Source of the DNA: Nitrospirota bacterium
GTDB lineage: Bacteria > Nitrospirota > JACRHL01
Length of the DNA: 64,000 nucleotides
Direction of reading: 5' to 3'
Assembly: GCA_016212085.1 (NCBI GenBank)
Contig: JACRHL010000011.1
Location: 1 to 64,000, forward strand
How positions within the stretch are numbered: position 1 is the first letter of the stretch; each line of letters starts with the position of its first letter. Below, one piece after another: positions 34,382-43,558 of the stretch. The translations under genes were made by a program, and so were the position numbers. The notes beneath the pieces were generated by a model. That model had not been told where the DNA came from. It was given only the letters and a program-made list of their open reading frames with translations, and did not search any database.

Positions 34382-34918
34382 GTGAACCTTCCCAACATCC
34401 TGACCATCTTGCGCATCCTCATGGTGCCGCTGTTCGTGTACCTGCTGGTGTACGGCTACACGGGGTGGGCATTGGTGGTGTTCGTCACCGCCGGGTTGAC
34501 CGACGCGCTGGATGGGGCCATCGCCCGCATGTGGAACCAGCAGACCGAGCTGGGCCGCTACCTGGACCCGCTGGCGGACAAGATGCTGCTGATCGCCGCC
34601 TTCGTCTGCCTGGGAACCCTGGACTGGCTGCCGTTCTGGGTGCTCCTGGTGGTGATCAGCCGCGACGTGATCCTGGTGCTGGGCACGGTGGTGATGCACC
34701 TGACGCAGGGGCACTTCGACGTCACGCCGTCGCTGCTCGGCAAGGGCACCACCGTCGCGCAGCTGGCGTTGGTCGTGCTGACCCTGATGCGGGTGAACGG
34801 CGCCCAGGTCGGGCCCTGGCACGTGGCGGTGTTGTGGCTGGCGGTGGCGGTCACCGTGGCCTCGGGCCTGCACTACCTGTATCGCGGCGTGCGCCGCATG
34901 AACGGAGCGCTGATCTAG
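34382..34918 (+). CDS. CDP-alcohol phosphatidyltransferase
   Basis: Integral-membrane enzyme that joins a CDP-activated lipid to an alcohol; the PgsA type makes phosphatidylglycerol phosphate. The catalytic motif D-x2-DG-x2-AR-x8-G-x3-D-x3-D is complete in DALDGAIARMWNQQTELG followed by RYLDPLADK. The 178 residues and about five spans fit PgsA. It begins at GTG 34382 behind AGGGAGCGAG. Substrate specificity cannot be told from the sequence. The next gene starts directly at its stop codon. Confidence 0.85.
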   Translation: MNLPNILTILRILMVPLFVYLLVYGYTGWALVVFVTAGLTDALDGAIARMWNQQTELGRYLDPLADKMLLIAAFVCLGTLDWLPFWVLLVVISRDVILVLGTVVMHLTQGHFDVTPSLLGKGTTVAQLALVVLTLMRVNGAQVGPWHVAVLWLAVAVTVASGLHYLYRGVRRMNGALI

Positions 34919-36064
34919 ATGCCTGCCCCCGCCGCCGGCCGCCCCTGGGAGAGGCCCCTCGCCTGGGTGTTGTGGACCGCCCTGATCGCGGCGCTGGCGG
35001 CGCTGCTGTACGTCCTGAAAGGGGCGCTGCTGCCGTTCCTGATCGCCTTTGTCATCGCCTACGTGTTCGCCCCCTGGGTGGACTTGCTGGAGCGCCGCGC
35101 CGGCCTGCCCAGGCCGTTGGGAACCGCCCTGGTGTTCGTGGCCGTCGGCCTGATCCTCGCCGGCCTGGTGGCGGGGCTGCTGCCCGTGTTCCAGGAACAG
35201 TTCACGGGCCTGATCCGCAAGCTGCCGGAGGCGCTGGCGCACATCCGCGACGCGGGCATCCCGTTGCTGTCCGCCGTCATGGAGCGGTTGGCGGCGCTGG
35301 GGCTGGACGACATGCTGCGCGACGCCGTGTCGCGCTTTTGGGCGGACCCGGCGGCCCACGTCAAGGCGGCGGCGCCAACGGTGGCGAAGGGGGCCGGCAC
35401 GGTGGGCGCGGAGCTGGCCCAGGCCACCGCCGGCATCGTGGGGTGGGTGGCCTCCGGCGCCGCGCGGGCCGTGGCGTGGCTGGTGGGGGCGGCCATCGTG
35501 CCGATCCTGGTGTTTTATCTGTTGATGGACTTCCACGCGGTGGCCGGCTGGCTGCGCGCCCAGTTGCCGGCGGGGAACGGCACCCTGGCCCGGATCGACG
35601 CCATGCTCGGCGAGTTCCTGCGCGGCCAGTTGACCGTCGGCGTCATCCTGTCGGTCCTGTACGCGGCGGGGCTGACCCTGGCCGGCGTGGAGGGGGCGGT
35701 CACCATCGGCATCATCGCCGGAATCGGCAACATGGTGCCGTATCTGGGCTTTGTCATCGGCATCACCCTGGCGCTGCTGATCACCCTGCTCACCCATTTC
35801 GACGTGTTGCACCTGGTGTATGTGCTGCTCGTGTTCGGCGTGGTGCAGATGATCGAGGGGGCCGTCATCTCCCCCAGGGTGGTGGGCGAGCGGGTGGGGC
35901 TGCACCCGCTGGCTGTCATCCTCGCCCTGTTCGTGGGGGGCGAGGCGTTCGGTTTTCTGGGGGTGTTGCTGGGGGTGCCGGCGGCGATCGTGGCAAAGGC
36001 GGTGTTGCAGGCACGGGCGGGGGATGGACCCGCCGGAAACGGAGCGGAACATGAATCGGCGTAG
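34919..36064 (+). CDS. AI-2E family (PerM/TqsA-like) membrane protein
   Basis: A 381-residue polytopic protein with about seven to eight spans. An N-terminal pair of hydrophobic spans (ALIAALAALLYVLKGALLPF), a soluble helical middle part, and the conserved GNMVPYLGFVIGITLALLIT and MIEGAVISPRVVGERVGLHP blocks identify the family. Members export small molecules or act as ion antiporters; the function here is open. It starts right at the stop of the phosphatidyltransferase gene, a pairing seen in several proteobacteria. Confidence 0.85.
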   Translation: MPAPAAGRPWERPLAWVLWTALIAALAALLYVLKGALLPFLIAFVIAYVFAPWVDLLERRAGLPRPLGTALVFVAVGLILAGLVAGLLPVFQEQFTGLIRKLPEALAHIRDAGIPLLSAVMERLAALGLDDMLRDAVSRFWADPAAHVKAAAPTVAKGAGTVGAELAQATAGIVGWVASGAARAVAWLVGAAIVPILVFYLLMDFHAVAGWLRAQLPAGNGTLARIDAMLGEFLRGQLTVGVILSVLYAAGLTLAGVEGAVTIGIIAGIGNMVPYLGFVIGITLALLITLLTHFDVLHLVYVLLVFGVVQMIEGAVISPRVVGERVGLHPLAVILALFVGGEAFGFLGVLLGVPAAIVAKAVLQARAGDGPAGNGAEHESA

Positions 36065-36602
36065 CAGGGGAATCCAGGTGGGAACCACCCGCTCCGGGGG
36101 CCGTCCGCCGTCGAGGGGCATGCGCCTGGCCGTTGCCGCCGTGCTGTGCGTGGCGCTGCTGCCCGGCTGCCAGTCGGCCCCCGTTCAGGGCGCCCCCGTG
36201 CCCGACGCGGCGTCCGGGACGGTGGATGCCCAGGTCGGGAAAACGGCGAAGGCGCCGGCCAGGTCCGACGCGCGGGCGGTGCTGGAGGGGGCGGGCGGCC
36301 AGGTGTGGCGCGCCACCGCCAGCGGCGAGTTGAGCTTCGCGGAGGCGGCGGCCTTTTGCAGGGAGCTGCCGGCCCACCAGGGCAGTGCGTGGCGCCTGCC
36401 GTCGTTCTACGAGCTGGCGCGGGGGCCGCTGGGAGGGATCAAGCTGCCGGAGGGCGGGCGCCTGTGGAGCGACACCGCGCCGGAGAGCCTGCCCTTGCAG
36501 CGCCTGGTGGTCGACCCGCAAAACCCCTTCGCGAGGGCGGGGGTCGACCTGCGCGAGGGGCCGCGCTTCCACGCCCTGTGCGTGGCCGCCCCGGCGCCCT
36601 GA
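36051..36602 (+). CDS. predicted lipoprotein with a DUF1566-like domain
   Basis: A 183-residue protein with signal peptide LAVAAVLCVALLPGC, where the last residue is the lipobox cysteine, after a basic 23-residue leader. The mature part has a Pro/Ala-rich linker and a C-terminal region with WRATASGELSFAEAAAFCRE, AWRLPSFYELARG and LWSDTAPES, which resembles the DUF1566/Lcl C-type-lectin-like fold. It overlaps the PerM-like gene by 14 bases with GGAG before the start. Function unknown. Confidence 0.7.
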   Translation: MNRRSRGIQVGTTRSGGRPPSRGMRLAVAAVLCVALLPGCQSAPVQGAPVPDAASGTVDAQVGKTAKAPARSDARAVLEGAGGQVWRATASGELSFAEAAAFCRELPAHQGSAWRLPSFYELARGPLGGIKLPEGGRLWSDTAPESLPLQRLVVDPQNPFARAGVDLREGPRFHALCVAAPAP

Positions 36603-36615
36603 GGCACCCCGCCCG

Positions 36616-37827
36616 TTGGAAACCGCAACGCCGACGGCCGCCACCCCGGCCCCGCCATCGGGCCGCCTGCCCCGCACCGTCATCGTGCTGGGCCTGGTGT
36701 CGTTCCTGAACGACGCCGCCAGCGACATGATCACCCCGCTGCTGCCGGTGTTCCTGACCGCCGTCCTGGGTGCCGGCCCCGCCATCGTCGGGTTGGTGGA
36801 GGGTATCGCCGAGGCGACATCGAGCATCCTGAAGCTGGTCTCCGGGCGGCTGGTGGACCGGGGCTGGAACCCCAAGCGGCTGGTGATGGGGGGGTACACG
36901 CTGTCCAACGGCATGCGCCCGCTGCTCGGCTTGGCCGCGGGGTGGGGGGCGGTGTTGCTGCTGCGCTTTCTGGACCGGGTGGGCAAGGGGGTGCGCACCG
37001 CACCGCGCGACGCCCTGATCGCCGCCGCCGCATCGCCCCGCATGCGCGGCCGGGCGTTCGGCTTCCACCGGGCGCTGGACCATGGCGGCGCCATGGTCGG
37101 GCCGCTGCTGGCGTTCGGCCTGCTGGGCGCCGGGGTGGCGCTGCATCAGGTGTTCCTGCTGTCCGCCGTGCCCGGCGTCCTGGTCCTCCTGTTGCTGGCG
37201 TTCGGGCTGCCGGGCGCGTCCACCACCGGGCCGGCGGTGGAGCCGGTGCGCCTGGGGTGGCGCGGGCTGGACCGGCGCCTGCGCGCCCTGGTGCTGGCCA
37301 CCGGCGGCCTGGCGCTGGCCACCACGCCGGAGGTGTTCCTGGTGCTGTGGGCCCAAAGCCACGGGATGGCGGTGGTGTGGGTGCCGCTGTTGTGGGCGCT
37401 GGCCAGCGCCGTGAAGGCGGCCATCGCCATGCCGGCGGGCAACTGGTCGGACCGGGTGGGCCGCCTGCCGGTGCTGGCCCTGGGCTGGGGCGCGCGCATC
37501 GGCGTGCTGATCGCCCTGGCCCTGGCCAGCGACGGGCGGCTGGCGGTATGGGGGCTGTTCTTGGCCTATGCGGCGAGCCTCGCCTTTACCGAGGGGGCGG
37601 AGCGCGCCCTGATCGGCGACCACGCGCCCCTGGGGCAGAAGGGGGCCGCCTACGGCCTGTACCATATGGTATCCGGCCTGTTCGCGCTGCCGGGGGCGCT
37701 GCTGTTCGGCGCCTTGTGGCAGTGGAGCGGGCCGGCGGCGGCGTTCCTGGCCGCCGCCGGCCTTACCGCCCTGTCGGTGGTGGCGCTGCTGACCATCACC
37801 CGCGGCCGCGCGCCGGCCGCGCCGTGA
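36616..37827 (+). CDS. major facilitator superfamily transporter
   Basis: About 404 residues with 12 predicted spans. The conserved first-loop region DAASDMITPLLPVFLTAVLG and the loop between helices 2 and 3 (SGRLVDRGWNPKRLVMGGY) fit an MFS porter, as does WSDRVGRLPVLALGWG in the second half. No ATG is near; TTG 36616, 14 bases after the lipoprotein stop with GAGG upstream, is my best start, but an internal GTG is possible. The substrate is unknown. Confidence 0.78.
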   Translation: METATPTAATPAPPSGRLPRTVIVLGLVSFLNDAASDMITPLLPVFLTAVLGAGPAIVGLVEGIAEATSSILKLVSGRLVDRGWNPKRLVMGGYTLSNGMRPLLGLAAGWGAVLLLRFLDRVGKGVRTAPRDALIAAAASPRMRGRAFGFHRALDHGGAMVGPLLAFGLLGAGVALHQVFLLSAVPGVLVLLLLAFGLPGASTTGPAVEPVRLGWRGLDRRLRALVLATGGLALATTPEVFLVLWAQSHGMAVVWVPLLWALASAVKAAIAMPAGNWSDRVGRLPVLALGWGARIGVLIALALASDGRLAVWGLFLAYAASLAFTEGAERALIGDHAPLGQKGAAYGLYHMVSGLFALPGALLFGALWQWSGPAAAFLAAAGLTALSVVALLTITRGRAPAAP

Positions 37828-37834
37828 GCCGGGT

Positions 37835-38314
37835 TCACGCCCTTGGCGCGAAGGTCAGCGCCACGCCGTTGTTGCAGTAGCGCCGGCCCGTGGGTGGCGG
37901 GCCGTCGTCGAATATATGGCCCTGGTGGCCGCCGCAGCGGGCGCAGTGGTACTCGGTGCGCGGCAGGAACAGGCTGAAGTCCAGCTCCGTCTCCACGTGG
38001 CCGGGAATGGCGTCGAAAAAACTTGGCCAGCCGGTGCCGCTGTCGTACTTGGCCGCGCTGTCGAACAGCGCCAGGTCGCAGCCCGCGCAGTGGTAGGTGC
38101 CGGGCCGCTTTTCGTGCAGCAGGGGGCTGGAGCCGGGCTTCTCGGTGCCTTGCTTGCGCAGCACCACGTACTGCTCGCGGGTGAGCAGACGTTGCCATTC
38201 CGCGTCGCCACGGTGGATCTTCTCCACCATCCCGCCGGGCACCTGCGTCCGCGCCAGGCGCGGCAGCGCCAGGGCCCCCAGGCCCAGCGCGCTCAGGAAC
38301 GTCCGCCTATCCAT
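37835..38314 (-). CDS. msrB: exported peptide-methionine (R)-S-oxide reductase
   Basis: Repairs methionine-R-sulfoxide in proteins. The 159-residue precursor begins MDRRTFLSALGLGALALPRL, a twin-arginine export signal. Zinc-binding pairs are in YHCAGCD and YHCARCGGHQGH; the catalytic cysteine is in RRYCNNGVAL. GTGWPSFF is the usual family block. It overlaps the end of msrA by 8 bases. A Tat-exported MsrB means repair of periplasmic proteins, with electrons from a source not encoded here. Confidence 0.9.
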   Translation of the reverse strand: MDRRTFLSALGLGALALPRLARTQVPGGMVEKIHRGDAEWQRLLTREQYVVLRKQGTEKPGSSPLLHEKRPGTYHCAGCDLALFDSAAKYDSGTGWPSFFDAIPGHVETELDFSLFLPRTEYHCARCGGHQGHIFDDGPPPTGRRYCNNGVALTFAPRA

Positions 38315-39011
38315 GGGTGCCTCCCCGGTGGCCGCCCGCCTCGTCGCCCCACAGGTGGCGCAGGCGGTTGGGGCGGCCGCAGCCGAACTTGTAGTACTTG
38401 TAGCGCAGCGGGTTCTTGATGTGGAAATCCTGGTGGTATTCCTCCGCCGCGTAGAAGGTGCCGACCGGCGCAATCTGGGTGACGATCTCCCCGGCGAACG
38501 GCTTGTTCCGCGCCAGGGCCGCGCGGGATTCCTGCGCCGCCATGCGCTGGGCGTCGTCGTGATAGAAGATCGCCGCCCGGTACTGGCTGCCCGCGTCGCA
38601 GAACTGCCGGTCCCGCACCGTGGGGTCGATGTTGCGCCAGTACACGTACAGCAGGTCCTTGTAGCCGACCTTGGCGGGGTCGTAAACCACCCGCACCGAC
38701 TCCGCGTGGCCGGTGGAGCCGGACGAGACCTGGTTGTAGGTGGGCGACGGCACGCTGCCGCCGGTGAAGCCGGAGGTGGTCGAGATCACCCCGTCCACCT
38801 GGTCGAATGCCTCCTCCATGCACCAGAAGCAGCCCCCGGCGAAGGTGGCGACGGCCGTGGCGCCCGGCTGTTCCCACATGGGGTCGCCACCCATCGGTTG
38901 GCCCGTCATCGGCGGGTCCATCATGGAATCATGGGTTGCCCTGTCCGCCGCGATGCCCGCGCCGGCGATCAGCAACACCCCCAGGGTGACGGCCAGCAGA
39001 CGCTGTTTCAT
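38307..39011 (-). CDS. msrA: exported peptide-methionine (S)-S-oxide reductase
   Basis: Repairs methionine-S-sulfoxide. The catalytic motif GGCFWCMEEAFDQVDGV and the later YAAEEYHQDFHIKNP are MsrA signatures. Residues 1-24 (LLAVTLGVLLIAGAGIAA) form a signal peptide followed by a Met-rich stretch (SMMDPPMTGQPMGGDPMW) that is unusual and might itself be oxidised or bind metal. GGAGG precedes ATG 39011. It is 234 residues and translationally coupled to msrB. Confidence 0.9.
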   Translation of the reverse strand: MKQRLLAVTLGVLLIAGAGIAADRATHDSMMDPPMTGQPMGGDPMWEQPGATAVATFAGGCFWCMEEAFDQVDGVISTTSGFTGGSVPSPTYNQVSSGSTGHAESVRVVYDPAKVGYKDLLYVYWRNIDPTVRDRQFCDAGSQYRAAIFYHDDAQRMAAQESRAALARNKPFAGEIVTQIAPVGTFYAAEEYHQDFHIKNPLRYKYYKFGCGRPNRLRHLWGDEAGGHRGGTHG

Positions 39012-39144
39012 TGGGTGCCTCCACATCCCTCAAGTGTAGCGGCGGCGTGCCGCTTGCGCCCCCCCCCCCCGGCGGGGCGTCCATGAGTGAATGCTAGCGG
39101 GCGTTTGTCACGGAACCGTCCCGGCGCGGTGACAAGTCGGTCAC

Positions 39145-39182
39145 AAAAAAAGGGCCGGCCCCCGCGCTGGGGACCGGCCCTT
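39145..39182 (-). terminator. rho-independent terminator after the transketolase genes
   Basis: On the minus strand a 13-base stem (39181-39169 with 39163-39151, one mismatch) and 5-base loop are followed by seven T (A-run 39145-39151 on the plus strand). It lies about 20 bases after the stop of the transketolase C-terminal subunit gene. Confidence 0.85.
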
Positions 39183-39202
39183 GCAACCGGGCGCGAAGGG
39201 GA

Positions 39203-40162
39203 CTACCCCTTGCGCTTCAGCACCTCCAGGGCGCGCTGGGCGATGTGGGCGGCGGTAAGACCGTACTTCTGGTGCAGCTCGTGGGGCTTGCCGGACTCCG
39301 CATAGGTGTCCTCGATGCCCACGAAGCCCATGGGCACCGGGTGGCGCTCGGCCACCACCTGGGCCACCAGGCTGCCCATGCCGCCCCGTACCTGATGCTC
39401 CTCGGAGCAGACGATGGCGCCGGTCTCGCGGGCGGCCCGGGCCACCGCGTCCACGTCCATGGGCTTGATGGAGTACAGGTCGATCACCCGCGCCGACACG
39501 CCCCGGGCGGCCAGGGCCTCGGCCGCGGCCAGGGACTCGGACACCATCAGGCCGTAGGCGATGAGGGTGATGTCGGAACCGTCGCGCAGGGTGCTGGAGC
39601 CGCCGATGGCGAAGTGGGCGGCGGCGTCGTGGATCAGCGGGCTCTTGGGGCGCGTGGTGCGCATGAAGCCGGGGCGGGGATCGTCGGCCATGGCGTTCAC
39701 CAGGGCGCGGCAGGCGGTTTCGTCCGCCGGCACCACCACGGTGAAGTGGGGCAGGGAGACGGTGAGGGCGATGTCCTCGATGGACATCTGGCTGGCGCCG
39801 TCCTCGCCCAGGGAGATGCCGCCGTGGGAGCCGACGAACTTCACGTTCAGGCCCGGATTGGCCACGCCCATGCGCATCTGGTCGTAGGCCTTGGTGATGA
39901 GGAACGAGGCGAAGCTGCTCACCCACGGCAGCTTGCCGGATGAGGCGAGGCCGGCGGCCACGCCCACCATGTTGGCCTCCTGGATGCCCATGTTGAAGAA
40001 GCGCTCCGGGTACTTGTCGCCGAACTTCTGGCTCTTGGTGGAGCAGGCCAGGTCGGCGTCCAGCACCACGATGTCGGGGCGGGTGGCGCCCAGGGCGGTG
40101 ATGGCCTCGCCGTAGGCGTCGCGGGTGGCCTTGCCCATGACCGGGGTGGCTTGTGTGCTCAT
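39203..40162 (-). CDS. transketolase, C-terminal subunit
   Basis: A 319-residue protein with the pyrimidine-binding domain (FNMGIQEANMVGVAAGLASSG, GSHGGISLGEDGASQMSIED) and the C-terminal transketolase domain (VIDLYSIKPMDV, CSEEHQVRGGMGSLVAQVV). The catalytic glutamate is in IQEAN. It forms one enzyme with the product of the upstream gene. Split transketolases occur in many bacteria and archaea and act in the pentose-phosphate and Calvin cycles or related sugar pathways. Confidence 0.9.
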   Translation of the reverse strand: MSTQATPVMGKATRDAYGEAITALGATRPDIVVLDADLACSTKSQKFGDKYPERFFNMGIQEANMVGVAAGLASSGKLPWVSSFASFLITKAYDQMRMGVANPGLNVKFVGSHGGISLGEDGASQMSIEDIALTVSLPHFTVVVPADETACRALVNAMADDPRPGFMRTTRPKSPLIHDAAAHFAIGGSSTLRDGSDITLIAYGLMVSESLAAAEALAARGVSARVIDLYSIKPMDVDAVARAARETGAIVCSEEHQVRGGMGSLVAQVVAERHPVPMGFVGIEDTYAESGKPHELHQKYGLTAAHIAQRALEVLKRKG

Positions 40163-40197
40163 ATGCGGGTCCTAGCTGTTGTCGGTGTGGGGGAGGA

Positions 40198-41025
40198 TCA
40201 GGCGAGTTCCGCCAGGGCCCGCTCCACCTCGTCCGGGGTGGGGGCCACGCCGTGGTAGTCCGGGTTGTTTTCCATGAACGACACGCCCTTGCCCTTCACC
40301 GTGTTGGCGACGATGGCGGTGGGCCGGTCGGTCACCTGCCGCGCCTTGGCGAAGGCGTCCAGGATCTGGCCCATGTCGTGGCCGTCGATCACGAGGGTGT
40401 TCCAGCCGAAGGCGCGCCACTTGGCGGCCACGTCGCCCATGTCGAGGATGTCCTTGGTGAAGCCGTCGAGCTGGATGCCGTTGCGGTCCATCATCACCAC
40501 CAGGTTGCCCAGGCCGAAGTGGGCGGCGCTCATGGCCGCCTCCCAGATCTGGCCCTCGTTGGCCTCGCCGTCGCCGATGAGCACGTAGGTGCGCCAGGCG
40601 GCGCCGTCGAGCCGGGCGGCCATGGCCATGCCCTGGCCGATGGAGATGCCCTGGCCCAGGGAGCCGGTGGAGGCCTCCAGGCCCGGCATGCGGCCGCGTT
40701 CCGGGTGGCCCTGGAGCGGGCTTTCGAACTGGCGCAGGGTGGAGAGCAGCTCCGGGTCGAAGTAACCGGCGCGGGCCATCACCGCGTACTGGGCGGGCAC
40801 GCCGTGCCCCTTGGACAGCACGAAGCGGTCGCGGTTGGGGTCGTCGGCGTGCCGGGGGTCGTGGTTCATCTCCGCGAAGTAGAGCGCGGTGATCAGGTCG
40901 GCGGCGGACAGGGAGCCGCCCGGGTGGCCGGAGGCGGCCGCGCCGATCATGCGCACGATGTCGCGGCGCACGGCCCTGGCGGTTTCGCGAAGTTGGGAGA
41001 GGTCCCGGTTTACAGTTACAGGCAT
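40198..41025 (-). CDS. transketolase, N-terminal subunit
   Basis: A 275-residue TPP-binding half. It has SGHPGGSLSAADLITALYF, FVLSKGHGVPAQYAVMARAG and the TPP/Mg motif GDGEANEGQIWEAAMSA with the partner asparagine in MMDRNGIQ. ATG 41025 is preceded by a weak ribosome binding site. It lies 35 bases before the C-terminal subunit gene. Its pentose products could also supply phosphoribosyl units for the arabinose module, but that link is only general metabolism. Confidence 0.9.
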   Translation of the reverse strand: MPVTVNRDLSQLRETARAVRRDIVRMIGAAASGHPGGSLSAADLITALYFAEMNHDPRHADDPNRDRFVLSKGHGVPAQYAVMARAGYFDPELLSTLRQFESPLQGHPERGRMPGLEASTGSLGQGISIGQGMAMAARLDGAAWRTYVLIGDGEANEGQIWEAAMSAAHFGLGNLVVMMDRNGIQLDGFTKDILDMGDVAAKWRAFGWNTLVIDGHDMGQILDAFAKARQVTDRPTAIVANTVKGKGVSFMENNPDYHGVAPTPDEVERALAELA

Positions 41026-41506
41026 CGCGTCACATCCGTACGGTTATAGGGTGCGGGGGGAGGGGTTCCTTGAGCCCCGAATTATAACCAAATCCCATGC
41101 CGGAAAAGAACCACCCCGCGCGCGGACGGGCGCGGACGGCGGCGCCGGCCCCCCGCCCGCGGGGCCTTGCCGCGCCGCGCGGTGGTGGCGGGTTGCCGTG
41201 ATAGATATCTGATTAAACGTCGTTTTGCCAGGTTTCGTCAGGGGGCCTTCGGGGCGGTTGCGATGGCCGCCGGCGGCGCCCGCGCGCCTCCCGTGCCACG
41301 GGCCGTGTGCCTTGACAGGAAGCGCCCGTGGCACGTAGTCTTTCCTGATTATCTGGGCCTTGAGATAAGCCGCGCCGGGGTGCGGCCGCCGCGCGGGCCG
41401 GAGGATGATCGCGGGCCTGGCGCGTGTGGCCGTGTTGCCGGCGCGGCCACTTGGGTGGCGGGCGGTTGTTCCGATATGCCAATTTCAAACAATGGATGCT
41501 GGTCAG
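41026..41506. other. 481 bp divergent intergenic region between transketolase and tig
   Basis: No gene is credible here. A perfect 12-base inverted repeat, CGTGCCACGGGC (41292-41303) and GCCCGTGGCACG (41324-41335), brackets a TTGACA (41312-41317) that could be the -35 box of a tig promoter; the matching -10 (around 41335-41341) is poor. A separate AT-rich stretch around 41200-41225 (GATAGATATCTGATTAAAC) may hold a promoter for the transketolase genes. Confidence 0.45.
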
Positions 41507-42829
41507 ATGACATCGGTTGATTCCCTCGAAGTGAGTGTGAGTGACAAGGGCGGCCTGAAGCGCGAGCTGTCGTTCCAGGTGCCGGCGGGCGCCGTCAACC
41601 AGGCGCTGGACGGGGCCTACGCCCAGGTGGCGCGCTCCGCCAAGCTGAAGGGCTTCCGCGCCGGCAAGGTGCCGCGTCAGGTGCTCAAGTCGCGCTTCGG
41701 CGCCGAGGTCGAGGGGCAGGTGCTCCAGAAGCTCGTGCCCGACTTTTACCGCCAGGCGCTGGCGAAGGCCGACGTGGAGCCGCTCACCAACCCCGAGTTC
41801 GGCCCGTTCGAGCTGACCGAGGGGCAGCCGCTCAACGTGGTCGCCACCGTCGAGGTGAAGCCGCGCATCACCCTGGCCGCCTACGCGGGCATCGCCCTCA
41901 CCGCCACCGACCCCGGCGTGCACGACGACGACGTGGCGGTGGCCCACCGCAGCCTGCGGGAGGCCATGGCCACCCTGGAGCCGGCCCCTGATGGGCATGC
42001 CGCCGCCAGCGGCGACGTGGCGGTGATCGACTTTCTGGGCAAGGTGGACGGCGTGCCGTTCGAGGGGGGCGAGGCCAAGGGCTACAGCCTGTCCCTGGGC
42101 GACGGCCGCTTCATCCCCGGTTTCGAGGACCAGGTGATCGGCCACAAGGCCGGCGACCGCTTCGACATCTCGGTGACCTTCCCCGAGGACTATCACGCCC
42201 AGGACCTGAAGGGCCGGGACGCGGTGTTCGAGATCACCCTGCACGAGATCAAGAACAAGGTGCTGCCCCCGGTGGACGACGCCTTCGCCACCCAGGTGGG
42301 CGACTTTGCCGACCTTGCGGCCCTGAACGGCACCCTGCGCGAGGAGATCCGCGCCAAGCGCGAGTCGGACCAGAACCGTGCCCACCGCCACGAGGTGTTC
42401 GTCAAGCTGGCCGAGGCCAACCGGTTCGAGGTGCCCGAGGCCTGGATCGCCGAGGAGATCGGCAACATCGTCGACCACCGCCGGCGCATGGCCGCCGTGC
42501 AGGGCCAGGCGCTGCCGGAACCCTCGGAGGAGGAGAAGGCCCAACTGCGTGACGACGCCATCCTGCAGGCCCGTGGCCGGCTGGTGATTACCGAGATCGC
42601 CAAGGCCGAGGGCATCGAGGTGACCGACCAGGAGTTCTCCCGCGAGATCGCGCGGCTGGCCCAGGAGTATCAGCGCTCCGCCGAGGAGATCATGCAGCTG
42701 ATCCGCTCCAACCCCGCCGAAACCCACCGCCTGGGCGAGCATCTCCTGAAGAACAAGGTGCTCGACTGGGTCATCGCGAAGGCCAACGTGACCGTCGTGC
42801 CGCGTGGCGGCAACGAGTCGGCCGGTTAA
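41507..42829 (+). CDS. tig: trigger factor (ribosome-associated chaperone, PPIase)
   Basis: Binds the ribosome and shields nascent chains. The N-terminal domain has the ribosome-binding GFRAGKVPRQVLKSRFG (GFRxGKxP). The FKBP-like domain follows with DVAVIDFLGKVDGVPFEGG and FIPGFEDQVIGHKAGD, then a helical C-terminal chaperone domain. At 440 residues it is standard. ATG 41507 gives the usual short N-terminus; ATG 41492 would add 5 residues. It heads the tig-clpP-clpX cluster common in bacteria. Confidence 0.95.
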   Translation: MTSVDSLEVSVSDKGGLKRELSFQVPAGAVNQALDGAYAQVARSAKLKGFRAGKVPRQVLKSRFGAEVEGQVLQKLVPDFYRQALAKADVEPLTNPEFGPFELTEGQPLNVVATVEVKPRITLAAYAGIALTATDPGVHDDDVAVAHRSLREAMATLEPAPDGHAAASGDVAVIDFLGKVDGVPFEGGEAKGYSLSLGDGRFIPGFEDQVIGHKAGDRFDISVTFPEDYHAQDLKGRDAVFEITLHEIKNKVLPPVDDAFATQVGDFADLAALNGTLREEIRAKRESDQNRAHRHEVFVKLAEANRFEVPEAWIAEEIGNIVDHRRRMAAVQGQALPEPSEEEKAQLRDDAILQARGRLVITEIAKAEGIEVTDQEFSREIARLAQEYQRSAEEIMQLIRSNPAETHRLGEHLLKNKVLDWVIAKANVTVVPRGGNESAG

Positions 42830-42871
42830 GAAATACCCGCCGACCGGAATTTTTCAACAGGGAGAGAGTTG

Positions 42872-43471
42872 ATGCTGGTACCGATCGTCGTCGAACAAAC
42901 CAACCGCGGGGAGCGCTCCTACGATATCTACTCGCGCCTGCTCAAGGACCGCATCATCATGATCGGCTCCGCCATCGATGACTACGTGGCGAACCTGGTC
43001 ATCGCCCAGTTGCTGTTCCTTGAGGCGGAGGACCCGGACAAGGACATCCACATCTACATCAACTCCCCCGGCGGCGTGGTCACCTCGGGCCTGGCCATCT
43101 ACGACACGATGCAGTACATCAAGCCCAACGTGTCCACCATCTGCCTGGGCCAGGCGTCCAGCATGGGCGCGCTGCTCCTGGCGGCGGGGCATCCGGGCAA
43201 GCGCTACGCGCTGCCCCACGCGCGGGTGATGATCCACCAGCCGCTGGGCGGCTTCCAGGGCCAGGCCACCGACATCGAGATCCACGCCCGCGAGATCCTC
43301 GACATGCGCGCCCGCCTGAACGACATCCTGGTGACGCACACCGGCCAGGAACTGAAGACCATCGAGCACGACACCGAGCGCGACAATTTCATGTCCGCCG
43401 AGCAGGCAAAAAACTACGGGCTCATCGACCAGGTGATCACCCGCGCCGGGGCGACGGACGAGAAGAAGTAA
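42872..43471 (+). CDS. clpP: ATP-dependent Clp protease proteolytic subunit
   Basis: Serine protease that forms the tetradecameric barrel fed by ClpX. The catalytic serine is Ser97 in [14 protein letters not shown], histidine His122 in [10 protein letters not shown], and an aspartate further on. [18 protein letters not shown] is the oxyanion/handle region. ATG 42872 with GGAGAGAG just upstream is chosen; it gives 199 residues. Because the start [24 protein letters not shown] matches other ClpP pro-regions, a short propeptide is expected to be removed. Confidence 0.96.
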   Translation: MLVPIVVEQTNRGERSYDIYSRLLKDRIIMIGSAIDDYVANLVIAQLLFLEAEDPDKDIHIYINSPGGVVTSGLAIYDTMQYIKPNVSTICLGQASSMGALLLAAGHPGKRYALPHARVMIHQPLGGFQGQATDIEIHAREILDMRARLNDILVTHTGQELKTIEHDTERDNFMSAEQAKNYGLIDQVITRAGATDEKK

Positions 43472-43558
43472 CGCGACCACCCGTTCGCGGGTGTGATACC
43501 CTCCCCTTGAGTCCGGGCGCTATACTTGGACTGAGGGCGGTCTGGCAAGGAGATGCAC

